Source: Antedon mediterranea
Taxonomy: Eukaryota; Echinodermata; Crinoidea; Comatulida; Antedonidae
Assembly: GCF_964355755.1 (NCBI RefSeq)
Contig: NC_092676.1
Location: 4,322,288 to 4,386,287 of the forward strand
Direction of reading: 5' to 3'
DNA length: 64,000 bases
Part shown: positions 1 through 14,712 of the stretch, piece by piece
Position numbering within the stretch: position 1 is the stretch's first letter
Layout: each line of letters opens with the position of its first letter
Notes under the pieces: model-generated
What the model saw: only the letters and a program-made list of their open reading frames with translations
Databases searched by the model: none
What the model was told of the DNA's origin: nothing
Translations under genes and position numbers: made by a program

Positions 1-924
1 AGGTGTGCTTGCATTAATATTATTATATAATTTCACAATTTGTGATCATGTAAAAGATATCTTAAAAATCACTAGTTTTTTGCTCATTCACCATGAATGA
101 ACTTTTTATAATATATAATTCAAAATAATTGTTATTGTAAATATCACAATATAAATATCATTATAACAAATGTTACTAAATAATTAATATTTGTTTATGT
201 TGTAAGTTTGTCTTATAAGAAAAAAAATTATTGAAATATAAATATATATTGTGATCATCTTATACAAAATCAATAGTTTTAGTTCATCCACCATGAATGA
301 ACTTTATTTTTGTGTAATACATATTAATTAAAAATAATAATAATAATTCAAAATCAATCACTATATAAATATCATTATAATAATTACTATTTGTTTATGT
401 AGTGATTTTGTTTTATGAGAATAAAAATTATTAAATATATATTTTATATTTTGACATTAAAATGTTGATACAATACAGTGCATGTATTGTAAGTTCAATT
501 GTAATAATGGATTAATATGTACTTTATGATTCAATGATTATTTACAGTAAAACCATTTTAAAAAGCAACAATTTTAAAATGTATCCACCATGATTGAACT
601 ATTTATTTGTGTAAGATACTAAATATGTATTACATATTAGAAAATACATTTATTGCATGGTTGCTAACAAACAATTTGAATTTGCTGTAAAATTTTCTTT
701 TGTGAAAATAAGTCATTTAAATATATTTACCACATTTTTATTTTAACATAGTATATTTTGTACATGACTAAAGTACATAAAATAGAGTACATGCAGTATA
801 ACTACTGTATAATGTACAGGAATGTAGACATTTCAACATTTGAGGTGACAGAAAAACTAAAATAATTTAAAAACAGCTTGGATATTGTGATTTACTTATA
901 CTGTGCATTCTTTTTACTTTTAAG
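1..924. other. Intron of the LRR-GPCR gene; part of a duplicated cassette
   Basis: No coding sequence seen. AT-rich intron sharing long blocks with 1081-1960, 2120-3180 and, inverted, 3553-4290. Recurrent landmarks are a motif containing CACAATTTGTGATC, a CATCCACCATGA box, and a conserved ~110-bp block immediately upstream of the exon (from about 815). Confidence 0.7.
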
Positions 925-996
925 GTATTTGAACACTAACTTAATAAGTACATTACAAGCCAATGTATTTGCTGGTTTGACAGCATTGGAAACACT
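925..996 (+). CDS. LRR exon 1 of window (72 nt)
   Basis: Acceptor TTTTAAG before 925 and donor GTAAGTG after 996. Phase 2 in and out. Encodes a repeat with NLISTLQANVFAGL. Nearly identical to the exon at 1965, in the same intronic surroundings. Confidence 0.8.
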
Positions 997-3900
997 GTAA
1001 GTGTATTGCTTATGTTTGTTTACTTTTACCAATTTGGTTTTAATTTCGAAATTAAATGAAAAGTTATTTTACAAAGTTGGTTAAACAATGATAATGGATT
1101 AATATTATTATATAATTTCACAATTTGTGATCTTATAAAAAATAACTTAAAAAATCAGTAGTTTTTTGCTCATCCACCATGAACAAATTTTAATTTTTTA
1201 AATATTATATAATAATTCAAAATAAATTTTTATTGTAAATGTCACAATAAAAATATCATTATAACAAATAATACTAAAACTAAATAATTAGTATTTGTTT
1301 ATGTAGTGATTTTGTTTTATGAGAATAACAATTATTAAAATAGGAATATATTTTATATTTTAACATTAAAATATTGATACAATACAATGCATGCATTGTA
1401 GGATCAATTGTAATAATGGACTAATCATATGTACCTTATGATTTCATGATTATTTACAGTAAAAAGAATTTTAAAGTCAACATTATTTTTATTTGTAATT
1501 TATCCACCATGATTGAAGTATATATTTTTGTAAGATATAACAATTGAAAGTGAATCTGTATTTAATACATAATAGATAATACATTTATTATATGGTTGCT
1601 ATCAAACAATTACATTTGGTGAAGACATTTTATTTTAAGAAATTAAGTTATTAAATTATATTTACCACATTTTTATAAAACTGACAAAATGTTTCTAAGT
1701 AGGCCTAATCAATATTTGTTTATGTACATTTTTGTTTATTTTAACAAAATAAGTTATTAAAATATACATTTGTATTTTAACATAGTATATTTTGACATAA
1801 CTAAAGTACATACAATAGAGTACATGCAGTATAAACTACCGGTACTGTATAATGTACAGGAATGTAGACATTTCAACATTTGAGGTGACAGAAAAACTAA
1901 AATAATTTAAAAACAGCTTGGATATTGTGATTTACTTATACTGTGCATTCTTTTTACTTTTAAGGAATTTGAGATGGAACCGAATAAGTACATTACAAGC
2001 CAATGCATTTGCTGGTTTGACAGCATTGGAAAAACTGTAAGTGTATTGCTTATGTTTGCTACTTTTACAATTTGGTTTTAATCTAGAAATTAAATTACAA
2101 ATTATTTTGAATTGTTGATTAAGCAATTATAATGGATTAATATTATTACATAATTTCACAATTTGTGATTGTATAAAAAAATATCTTTATAAATCACTAG
2201 TTTTTAGTTCATCCACCATGAATGAACTTTATTTTTGTGTACATAATAATTCTGAATTAATCTTAAATGTAAAATTTCACGATGTAAATATCATTATAAT
2301 GATTGTTATGCTAAATAATTATTATTTGTTTATGTAGTGATTTTGTTTTATGAGAATAAAAATTATTAAAATATAAATATATATTTTATATTTTGACATT
2401 AAAATGTTGATACAACACAATGCATCCATTGTAGGATCAATTGTAATAATGGAGTAATATGTACTTTATGATTTTCTATAATTTCACAATTTGTGATCTT
2501 ATAAAAAAACTTTAAAAATCAATAGTTTTTTGCTCGTCCAACATTAACAAACTTTATTTTTTTGAATAATATTATAATAATTCAAAATACATTTTTATTG
2601 TAACTGTCACAATATAAATATTATTATAACAAATGTTACTAAATAATTAGTATTTGTTTATTTAGTGATTTTGTTTTATGATAATAAAAATTAATAAAAT
2701 AAAAATATATATTTTGACATTAAATATTGATACAATACAGTGCATGTATTATAGGATCAATTGTAATAATGGACTAATAATATGTACTTTATGATTTCAT
2801 GATTATTTACAGTAAAACCAATTTTAAAATCAACATTTTTAAAATGTATCCACCATGATTGAACTATTTATTTTTGTAAGATCTAACAATTGAAACTGAA
2901 TCTGAATTACATATAGATAATACATTTATTATATGGTTGCTATCAAACAATTTGAATTTGTTGACATTTTGTTTTCAGAAAATATGTTAATCAAATAAAT
3001 TTACAACATTTTTATTTTAACATAGTATATTTTGACATAACTAAAGTACATACAATAGAGTACATGCAGTATAACTACTGTATAATGTACAGGAATGTAG
3101 ACATTTCAACATTTGAGGTGACAGAAAAACTAAAATAATTTTAAAACAGCTTGGATATATTGTGATTTACTTATATTTATTACCAGCCAATGCATTTGCT
3201 GGTTTGACAGCATTGAAAACACTGTAAGTGTATTGCTTATGTTTGCTTACTTTTATCAATTTGGTTTTAATTTAGAAATTAAATGAAAAATTATTTTACA
3301 TTGTTGGTTAAACAATGATAATGGATTAATATTATTTATAAAATTTCACAATTTGTGATCTTGTAAAAACAAACTTAAAAAATCAATAGTTTTTTGCTCA
3401 TCCAACATGAATGAACTTTTTATAATATATAATATTTCAAAATGATTTTTTATTGTAAATGTCACAATATAAATATATTTTTGTAAATCAACAATTTCAG
3501 CCGTCGGGCTGCATGTTTTTTATTATATAAACCTGAATAAATAAATAAATAAATTATTACAATTGATCCTACAATACATGCACTGTATTGTATAAACATT
3601 TTAATGTCAAAATATAAAATATGTAATCACTACATAACAAATACTAATTATTTAGTATAACAATCATTATAATGATATTTATTGTGAAATTTTACAATTA
3701 ATATTATTTTTAATTATTATGTATTACAGAAAAATAAATTTCATTCATGTTGGATGAATTAAAAACTAGTGATTTATAAATTTATTTTTTATAAGATCAC
3801 AAATTGTAAAATTATGTAAATTATGTAATAATATTAATCCATTATCATTATACAGTTGTTGTACTGCATGTACTCTATTGTATGTACTAGTGATGTCACA

Positions 3901-6900
3901 ATATGATATGGGTAAATAAAAATGTATATTTTAATAACTTATTTTATCAAAATAAAATGTCTACAAAAAATTAAAATGTTTTGATAGCAACCATATAATA
4001 AATGTATTATCTATATGTAATACAGATTCGGTTTCAATTGCTATGTCATGGTGGATAAATTTAAAAATTGTTGATTTTAAAATTAGTTTTACTGTAAATA
4101 ATCATGAAATCATAAGGTACATATTATTAGTCCATTATTACAATTGATCCTACAATGCATTCACTGTATTGTATAAACATTTTAATGTCAAAATATAAAA
4201 TATATATTTATATTTTAATAATTTTTATTCTCATAAAAAAAATCACTACATAAACAAAATACTAATTATTTAGTAACATTTGTTATAATGGTATATATAT
4301 ATATATGGAAACACAAATATTTAAAAAAATACCAAAATTTATACAAAATATAAAAAAATTTGAAAAATTCAGTTAAAAAAATAAAATTATGTTAAAAAAA
4401 TTACAAAATTTATATACAAATGCATAGGCCTATATATGTAAATATTTATAACATAGCCATCTTCAGCGTGATCAGTTTAGGTACTGTTTAAATTAAGGAT
4501 TCTACTTATAGTAAGGGCAGGCGAGGTCTTAAGACGGTTAGTTCTACAAACAGGTATATTAATTAGGGGTTTATGGACTAATATGTACTTTATGATTCCA
4601 TGATAATTATTTACAGTAATTTTGTTTTAAGAAAATAAGAAATAAGTTATGAAAATATATTTACAAAAGTATATTTTGACATACTAAAGTATACAATAGA
4701 TGGATTACATGCAGTATAGTGTATTTACTGTACTACAATTTAGTTTTAATTAAAAAGGTAAATTAGAAATTGTATTTTACATTGTAGAACAATTATAACA
4801 AAATATTTAATATATAATTTCATTATTATGTGATTATAAGTTTAAACCCCACCTCACCAAAAAAAACCACAAACAACTGGTTTTTCGTATATGATAATAT
4901 AGGCCTAATAAATCAAATATCAATTTTCAGTTGTTATTTTACAATATAAATATCATTTAAAATATCATTTAAGTTAATTTTACTACATTTAGTATTTGTT
5001 TACTTTAACCAGAAAACAAACAAAAATAAAAGGGATAAATGCAGTGTTTATATTACCGTAAATCAATAGATAATTGGCAACTAACTTAATTAACTGCTAA
5101 AGCCCAAACTAGCAAGACCATAATGTGCATTATTTATCATATACTGTGTATTTTTTATCATTTAAGGTGGTTCATGAATGGTAACCAAATACACACATTG
5201 GAAGCCTATGCATTTGCCGGTTTGGAATCATTGACAGAACTGTGAGTATTTTTTCAATACTTGTACAAACTTCCTTATTTTTAAAAGAAACTTTATTTAT
5301 TGTTGTTTTAGAACTATTCTAATTACTAGATGGTACGCTTGCTTCGCTCGCGTACCATCTAGGTCGTGCCCACAGATGGTTCTCGAATACATAATAATTT
5401 CAGCGTTAAAAAACTGGCGATTTCAAATGTACGTACCGCAGGACAATAATGTCGTTTACAGGAACGGATAAATAGACACTGTGATTTATGTACTAAACTA
5501 AAATTAGCACCCTGGGATTTACTTCCGAAAGAGAAACTTGTCACAAAATGAGACCAATTGTTTAAGTCAAATTTAAACAAACTTAATTTGTGTTTTATAT
5601 GTAACATTAGGGTTGAGGGATGGAAGAGGAACAATTTTTAAATATATTCTTTATCCATTTAGTAACGAAATATTAATTGTTTTCATGTTTTACAAATAAT
5701 GTACCACTAAACCATGGAGGTATTTATACCCCCATGACTAAACACAAGTAAAACATTGCGATGTAATACTTTGTTGAAACTATCACCGTCCTAGTCGATT
5801 GAAAAGTACAGTACGTATAACGATACATCACTACGACGTGTATATGTTTATATAATGTAAAACAATTTGTGAAAACCACCTCTATTCGGGGCAAATCATA
5901 AATTCGATTTAATCGTCAATAAATATTAAATTATCTAACTCAACTTAATTAGTAGGCCTAATGGTTTTCAATTGTTTCTTAGAGCTAATTCATACTTAAG
6001 TTGGTTCCTACCCTACCCACCAAAGTTGTTCTGCGTTTAGGGCATGTGATGCACTGTAGGCCTATCCTCTACTAAACATTCTAGAAATAACGCGCTATTT
6101 ACCGAATTTTGCCCTTACGTAAATTTATATATAGATTCCAGTTGATACTGTATGTCATACTGCCCTAATATTGCTGTAACACCGGTGCCAATCAATTTAC
6201 ATCTAACAACATGAATTATATTATTGTTTATATACATGAAAATTTTATTCAAAGATCTCTTTTGTCAATACATTTTTTATTAATGAAAATTTACAATCAT
6301 ACAGTATCAAAACAACTTGGATGTATATGATTTTAATTACTATGAATCATTTTATTTTGAAGACGTTTGAATGGTCACAAAATCAGTACATTGCCAGCTA
6401 ATGCATTTAATGGTTTGACAGCATTGACAACACTGTAAGTGTTTTATTTAGTTCATAATACTTTTATAATTATTTTTTTTAATTATACATTTTAAAATAA
6501 AATTTAATGAGAAAAAAGATAGATGCTGTTAATTTTACTCATTTGTTCTTTAGAATGGTTCCGAAACGTTGATCTTTTTTTGTCATTACATTTTATTTTA
6601 AAGTTATGTAGTAAACGTCTCTTAATTTGTAATTATGAATTCCTTTTTAAATTATAGTTAAATGTAAATCATGCAATTTTCTAAATGCAAATTTTAATGT
6701 AATGGTCCTATAGAGTAATTGTTTCACTTCATTTAATAATTAATATTTGATTAAAACTCCGAACAATGGGTCTTGATGTCCCCTTAAGGAGGTCCAGTAA
6801 TATCATTTTCAGTATTTCTATCAAAATTATATTTACTGTCAAAAAGTATTTAGGTAACCGGTTACGGGATTATAAATACATGAAAAACCCCTTATTGTCA

Positions 6901-9900
6901 AAAATTGTCTGTGTGCCTATGGTACAGTAATATACGTTTATACAAATGTATTGATTTGCAATGAATGGAACATTCCAAATTATTTGGTTTAACCATACTT
7001 GCATACCTCTATGGTTTAACACAAGTAGGTAAATTGATAGACCCTTGGAGAATAAACAGAAATAGTACTGTAATGCTATACAATACTGCAAATAGGTATT
7101 AACCACTTTTGATCGCCATTTGAATCAAAAGTGTGTTGTACTGTTAGATATAATATAAACAAATATACTAATAAACTTTATCACTTATTATAAACACATA
7201 ATAATATAATACTTTATTACTGTCAGTTGTTTCTCAACGTTTGTATTAATTAATAATTACAAAAATATAAACGTATTAGTGGTCTTTAAATGTACTTTAC
7301 TATTTCAATCGACCATGAGACAGTGACAGTTTATAAAGTATTAAATCGGAAATGTTTTACTCTAATTAGTGGTATATTATTTATAGTATTAAGTAATGAA
7401 GGAAGAAAGTTTGTGGAAACAAACATATTGAATTTGAATTTAAATAATAGGTGTTTAAGACTATCTTCTGTTAGTTGAGGAACATAGATTTAAGTATTTT
7501 TAAAAATTGTATTTATTTTGTTAATGCAAATTTTTAGAATTGTTAATTATACAAAAAAAATTGTTTTTTTTTCCTGTCCTCTTTTGGAAGTCTGTTTAAT
7601 AAAAGGCCAAGTAATTAAATAGAAAAGACACACAAAGACTTTTGGGCGAGTGTCCGTTATGAGAGTTGTCCATTTACGAATGGTGTCCACACAGGGAGTT
7701 TTGGACCATTACTTAGGAAAGATAAAGCATCAAACTTTACAGTTTATTCTTTATTCTTTGTAGAAGGTTGGACGATAACCAAATAAGGAAATTGCCAGCA
7801 AATGCATTTAATGGTTTGACAGCATTAAAAAAACTGTGAGTGTATCTCAAATTTATCCCAATTCATTAATTTACGTTTTAGAATAATGACAGATTCATAT
7901 TATTTAGTTTATCATTTCATAATGTGATCTTGTAACAAACAATTAATGAGAGGCAATGATCACCCAAGATCCATGAAATAACACCTTTGTACCAATAGGG
8001 TTACATGCTCTAGCATAATTTTAAAGGAAAAAAATTCACAAGAAAAGTTTAAGACTAATTAGCCGTGGATGGAAGAAGAAATATAATCAGAAAAATAAAG
8101 GGGTAAACACAGTGTTTATATACGGTAAGGTGTAGAAATCAATAGATAATTCACAACTAACTTAACTGCTCAAGCGTAAGCTAGCAAGACTATATACTAT
8201 GCATTATTTATTATTTAAGGCGAATGAATGGTAACCAAATACACACATTGGAAGCCTATGCATTTTCTGGTTTGGAATCATTGACAGAACTGTGAGTATT
8301 TTTTCAATACTTCACTTTACCAACTTTCTAATTTCAAAAGAAATTGATTATTGTTTAGAACCATTATAATGTCAAATTATTCCAGTTAATACTGAATGTC
8401 ATATAGACTGCCCTAACAAACATTGAGTAAACAGTGTCAGTCAATGGAATTACAATGAACAACATGAATTATATTGTGATCCTTTTGATTCCAAGATATT
8501 TTTTGTCACAAAAAAAGAAATAATGACATTTTACCATAATACTGTATCAAACAACTACTATATATATATATATATATGATGTATATATTATATGATTTTC
8601 CTTAGTATGAATTATTTTATGTTGTAGTCAGTTAAGAAAATAATATCATAAAGTAGTTAAGTGTACTGTAGATTTGAATCCAATTTGTTTGCTAAATATA
8701 AACGAAATATTTAACAAAGACACTAAGTTAGGGAAGGGCCGGACATATTGATAACCTTTGTAAAAATACAAAGAAAACAAATAGGTGTTTTATATAAACT
8801 AAGATATTTGGTTTCTTTTAAAATAAATATTAATTTTAATATATAACTTCTTTATTTTACCGTTATTATTTATGGTATAGAAGTCTGGGGAAACACTCAT
8901 ATAATGTTACATTTTCTGATTTCATTTTATATAATTGTTTAAACAACTTAATATTATAGATGTTTAAAAGTTATGTTATATGTTTTGTGTTTTAATTATT
9001 ATCATTTGTATTTATTATTTATATGCTATATTCATTTAATAACTATATCGGCGTCTATTAAAAAATTATTTATGTGTTACATTTCGAAGGCCAAATCTCG
9101 CCAACCGAAAGCTTTTTATTTAGTCGTTTTGTCAAATAAGTAAATCATGTAATTATTATTATTTTACATTTTGTAAAAAAAGTCAAAAAGACTATGCATT
9201 ATATTAAATAAAATAAACAGAAGGGCGTGAAAGATTACTGCAATTTTTGACTAAAAATCATGATCCTAATACATTAAAAGTTTTAATTTCTTTTGTGAGT
9301 TGTTGAAGCTTCCATAACATGAACAAGTGTTCGTTGCTATAGGTGTTTAGACAATCTCCTGTTAGTTGAGCAACATAGATTTAAGTAGTTTTAAAAACTG
9401 TATTCATTGTGATAATGCAAGTTTTTAGAAGTTAATAATACAACAAAAAATGTTTTTTTCCTGTCCTCTCTTGAAAGTCTGTTTCAATTATTAAATAATA
9501 AATTATTTTACATTGTTGGTTAAGCAATGACAATGGATTAATCACAATTTGTGGCTTATAAAAGATAATTTTTAAAAATCACAGTTTTTAGTTCATCTAT
9601 CATGAATGAACTTAATTTTTTTTTTAATTATTCCAAATCATTTATCCCCAAGTCAATTACAGTTTTCAACAACACCATTACTAGATACTTTGGTTCTGTT
9701 TAAGTAAATTGTTGTGTACTAGATGGTACGCTCGCTTCGCTCGCGTACCATCTAGGTCGTGCCCACAGATGGTTCTCGAATACATAATAATTTCAGCATT
9801 AAAAAACTGGCGATTTCAAATGTACGTACCGCAGGACAAATACATGTCGTTTACAGGAACGAATAAATAGACAATTTGATTTATGTACTCAACTAAAATT

Positions 9901-12900
9901 AGCACCCTGGGAATTACTTCCGAAAGAGAAACTTTTCACAAAATGAGACCAATTGTTTAAGTCAAATTTAAACAAACTTAATTTGTGTTTTGTATGTAAC
10001 ATTAGGGTTGAGGGATGGGGAAGAGGATGGGTGCAAAGAGGAACAATTTTTAAATATATTCTTTATCTATTTAGTAACGAAATATTAATTGTTTTCATGT
10101 TTTACAAATAATATACCACTAAACACAGTAAAACATTGCGATGTAATACTTTGTTGAAACTATCACCGTCCAAGTCGATTGAAATAGTACAGTACATGTA
10201 ACGATACATCACTACGACGTGTATATGTTTATATAATGTAAAACAATTTGTGAAAACCACCTCTATTCGGGGAAAATCATAAATTCGATTTAATCGTCAA
10301 TAAATATTAAATTATCTAACTCAACTTAATAAGTAGGCCTAATGGTTTTCAATTGTTTCTTAGAGCCAATTCATACTTAAGTTGGTTCCTACCCTACCCA
10401 CCAAAGTTGTTCTGCGTTTAGGGCATGTGATGTACCGTAGGCCTATCCTCTACTGGTTTTACAACGCTACTCATGCCAGTGAGAGAAGGGTGATGATGTG
10501 GGTGGTTTAATTGCAATAATAAAGATTTGTACATAATATACGGCGAGTGAAAACTCTAGCTCATTATCCGTTTAAAAAAAAATGTATATCCAACCACTGC
10601 AGCACAGATTGAAAAAAAAAATGGATCGAATTTCTGTTATGAGTATACAGTACTTGCCTTTACGACGCCTGAGGGAATAGACACTTGAGGAACAGAGATT
10701 GGAATGTTCCATTCATCGCAAATCAATACATTTGTATAAACGTATATTAAATCTATCAAAATAATATTTTTTAAAGAAAATCGGCCTTTCTTCAACATTA
10801 TGATGCTGTACTCGAGCTGTTCAACCGGTTTTCAGCTATTAAAAACAATTATCGTAGGAGGAAATAGGAAAATGCGAAGCATCCTCGTATTATTGTGTGC
10901 GGGTATTTTTCAAGACGGAAATCCATTAGACAGTGTATACCACGATCGAAAAACACCCCTATTTGGGGCAAATCGTTGAACCTAAATTCGTTTTAATCGT
11001 CAATAACTAATTATCGAACTCAATTTAATTAGTAAACAGGGTTACATCAAGTGGTTAAAATCAGTACCGAAAGTACGAACCAACTTTATATACCATCGAG
11101 TAAACATTCTAGAAATAACGCGCGATTTACCAAATTTTGCCCTTACGTAAATTTATATATAGATAACGTTTATGTGTAGTTTGTATAGCGTGTATAATGT
11201 TCTCATATATTTATTCATTTCTTAAAATAGTGTACAAAAAAAAACAGATTTCTGATTTGTTTTATTGAATCCAATTAATGCTGTGAGAGCAGCGAATTAT
11301 TAATGTTATTATAAAGCAATATGTAGAGACAGCAGACTTTCTTCATCGGCATAATACTACTACTGTAGTTGGAAGCAGGAGTACTTGTTACTCAGTATAA
11401 CATTTTGATTTTCAATCATTCTGGAAGTATCCATTCATAATGTAATAATAATTTTACATTGCAGGTTAAACAACTATAACAATAGATTTAATATTATTAT
11501 ATAATTTTATTATGTGATTTTATAACAAATTAGTTACAAAAAAAAAACCCAAAAACAACCGGTTTTTAATTAATTCATAATGAATTATTTTTATTTTTTT
11601 GTAAGATAGGCCTAATATAAATATAATTTAAGTGAGATTTTCTACATTTAGTATTTGCTTATGTAGTGATTTTGTTATCAAATTATAAATATATTTTTTT
11701 AATATTAACAATTACTTTGTATTTCTCTTACTTTGAAGGATATTGCACATCGGGCAAGTCATTGGATATCGGTATTTTTTTTAAAAATTATTCTTATGAA
11801 TTTCTTTTGATTAATAATTCATTAGTTCAATATATGTACTGCAAAAATGAATTCATATATGCCATGCAGTTGTTTGAAATGTTTAATTTTGATAACACAT
11901 CTAAGTATAGCATTTAAATATTTCCATTCCGTTCAGGGTTAAGTGGTACTACTATCACTACAGTTTTCCTTAAAACAAATTAGTTTACGGCCATTGCGGC
12001 TCTTCTCCACGTTCAAACATTTGAGAGACATCTATTTATTTCCTTTGAGACTTATTATAGGCTAACATTGGCAGAATTGTAAATTGTTATAGAAATTTGT
12101 CTTGCGACATCAACATAAAGTCTAAAAAAAGCACAAAAAAAATAAGTGTAATGACAAATATGCTTAATTTTGTATAAAATTTAAAGTAATTGAGTAAACA
12201 ATTTTTTCTTTCCTTTTCACAACATAATTTAGGTGGCTCTGAGAACAAATTTGTAATTGTTTACTTATAATATTAAATATCAATGAATAAATGAATGTGA
12301 ACAAAACAAGGCTATCAAATTAAATTAATGAAATCACTTTTTCTAAACCTTAAACCTATTCTTAAAAAAACAAGGCCAACATCCATTAAGTCGCGTGCTA
12401 CAATGCATAGTGATACCGGACCGACCGACAGACCGACCGACCGGCATAGTGAACAATAGAGTCGCGTCCACGCGACTAAAAAGGCATAATTTTGACGAAT
12501 TTTTGAACTTTTTCATCAAAAACGTGCGCAAATTATCCAATTCGACGTGCTCGTATGACGTAATTTTAAGTCAAAACTGTTTAAAAGTTGGTAAAATTAT
12601 TAGAAAAGGCTGCAAAAACATAAATCCCGCGAAAAAAGTATGTATTTAACGCTACGTGCGCACCGCGCGCGTAAACATTTGCGCGCGTATGGGAATTTTT
12701 GACATGCTCAAAATGACAAGAAACGCGTAGAAAGTTGATTAAAAATTAATTTTGCGCATTTTAAAATTTTAAATGCGCGCGCGCGCGTAACTTTGTGTAA
12801 AACACACATTTTTTTTCAACAGAAAGTTAGCGCCTGATATGAATTAAACTTTTGCAAAGCTTCAATTTAAAATGTTATTTGGTTTTTGCCCTATGTTTAA

Positions 12901-14669
12901 TACGAGAAAATCGTTAAATCGCGCGTAAATCACGTTGCGCAACTCTAACGTCATTCAAAATAGGATGTCCACAATTTCACGTAAATGCCCACATGTTGAC
13001 AGTTCAAAAAGTACAGAAAAGCAATAAAACCCATAGTAATACCGGACCGACAGACCGACCGACATAGTGAACTATAGAGTCGCGTCTACGCGACTAATAA
13101 ACTTGCCTAACATTATTCAAATTGCTTCTTATACTTCTACCTTTTTACTAATTCATTTCTTATACTAATGTATAATCTTGTTCCAATAAGCATGATTATT
13201 TTGTGTAATCTTCATAATGAAACTTCATTCAGTACCATTTTTTTGTAAAGACCTGTTTCATTTATTGAGTTGCAGGCTGCATTGCAGCGGTGATAACTAA
13301 TGGTTTTAATATATTGTAGTTGAAAACATATAATTTACATCAAAAATTAAATACTGCAATTTTTAGTCGCGTGGACGCGACTCCATAGTTCACTATGTCG
13401 GTCGGTCGGTCTGTCTGTCGGTCCGGTATCACTATGCGTTTTATCGCTTTCTGACCTTATCTTGATATCAGTTTAATCTAGCTAAGTCAATTTTTCACAG
13501 TATATTCCTTATGGCCAGGAATCGATGTGGTTATGTTTTCCCGGTGCGCAATAACAAATTACGCGGTCTACGCACGACGATTTAACGAAATCACGTTTGT
13601 AATCATATCTTCAAAACCATGAATCACAATTAAATAAAATTTGGTACTTGTAAATTACAGGGCATAAATCATCATATGGCAATACAATTACATGCGTAGC
13701 GCATGTAACGCATGCGTACGCGCGCTTACAATTTTCAAAATTTATTTTCGATGAAATAAGAGTACGTTTCAGGCAATTTTAAGCGTTTACAAAATTGCCA
13801 TGAGTGCGCAGATTTTTGCGCGTTAAATGTTATTGCGCACTCTATTTGCCCGATTTCTGTTTTCTTGACTTACTTTTCAACTCGAAATTATGTTATACGA
13901 GCACGTCAAAAGTGTCAGGCTACGCACGTGTAAATTAAAAAAATATAAATGTTTTTAAACATTTCAACATTTTTAAACATGTTCAGTAATTTCGGTCAGT
14001 TGGTAGGTTGGTCGGTCGGTAAACACTAATGAGCACGCGACTGCAGCCATCTATATGGCCTTGTTAATTCATACTGAACTTTTTCTTCAGGCCTGGCGTG
14101 TGGGACTCTAATCAAATACCTACAATAGAAGCCAATTCATTTAATGGTTTGACATCACTGCTACAACTGTGAGTATTTTTTCAATTTGTATACTTCTACA
14201 AACTTCCTAGATTTTTCAAATACAACATATCATTTTAGAATATTTTTCAGTAGATTTTGTATCAAACAAAAATCAGCAAAACATGGCCAATCACAAGATG
14301 GTATATAAAACATCAACATCATCCATGGGTTACCAATGACATCAATCAATTTATCAATATAAAGCATAGACTGTTCAGAAAAGCCAAACGTATTGGTTCT
14401 GTATCTGCATGGGATGACTATAAGTCTATTTGTAATAAGGTTAAGCGTCTATGCAATAAGTCGTATTATTCATATGTCAACAAATTATTTACAAGTGACT
14501 CTACTCGTAAAGCTTTCTGGCGTTTTGTTAGAGAACGTAGAAGATCACCAGAACCCGTTATCTTTTAATATTAACGGTGTGAATGTTTTGTCACACCCTG
14601 TAATTGCTAGTTCATTTAATTAGGTTATATGCATGATATGCATATAACCTCTTGATTCTGTCAAAATCT

Positions 14670-14712
<43 letters not shown>

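Larger units (their letters stand above)
1..3480 (+). repeat. Tandem ~1.05-1.2 kb LRR-exon cassettes (three units)
   Basis: Exons at 925, 1965 and 3184 each sit in the same intronic context. The pre-exon block from about 3080, 1850 and 815, containing AATGTACAGGAATGTAGACA, is almost unchanged, while more distal intron sequence differs by many small indels. Confidence 0.85.

Noticed and set aside
5359-5634. 91-codon ORF
   Set aside because: Lies in Helitron copy A; the corresponding frame is broken in copy B.
12343-12649. Overlapping ORFs on both strands with PTDRPT/VGRSVGRS
   Set aside because: Translations of the GACC tandem repeat in a non-coding TIR element.
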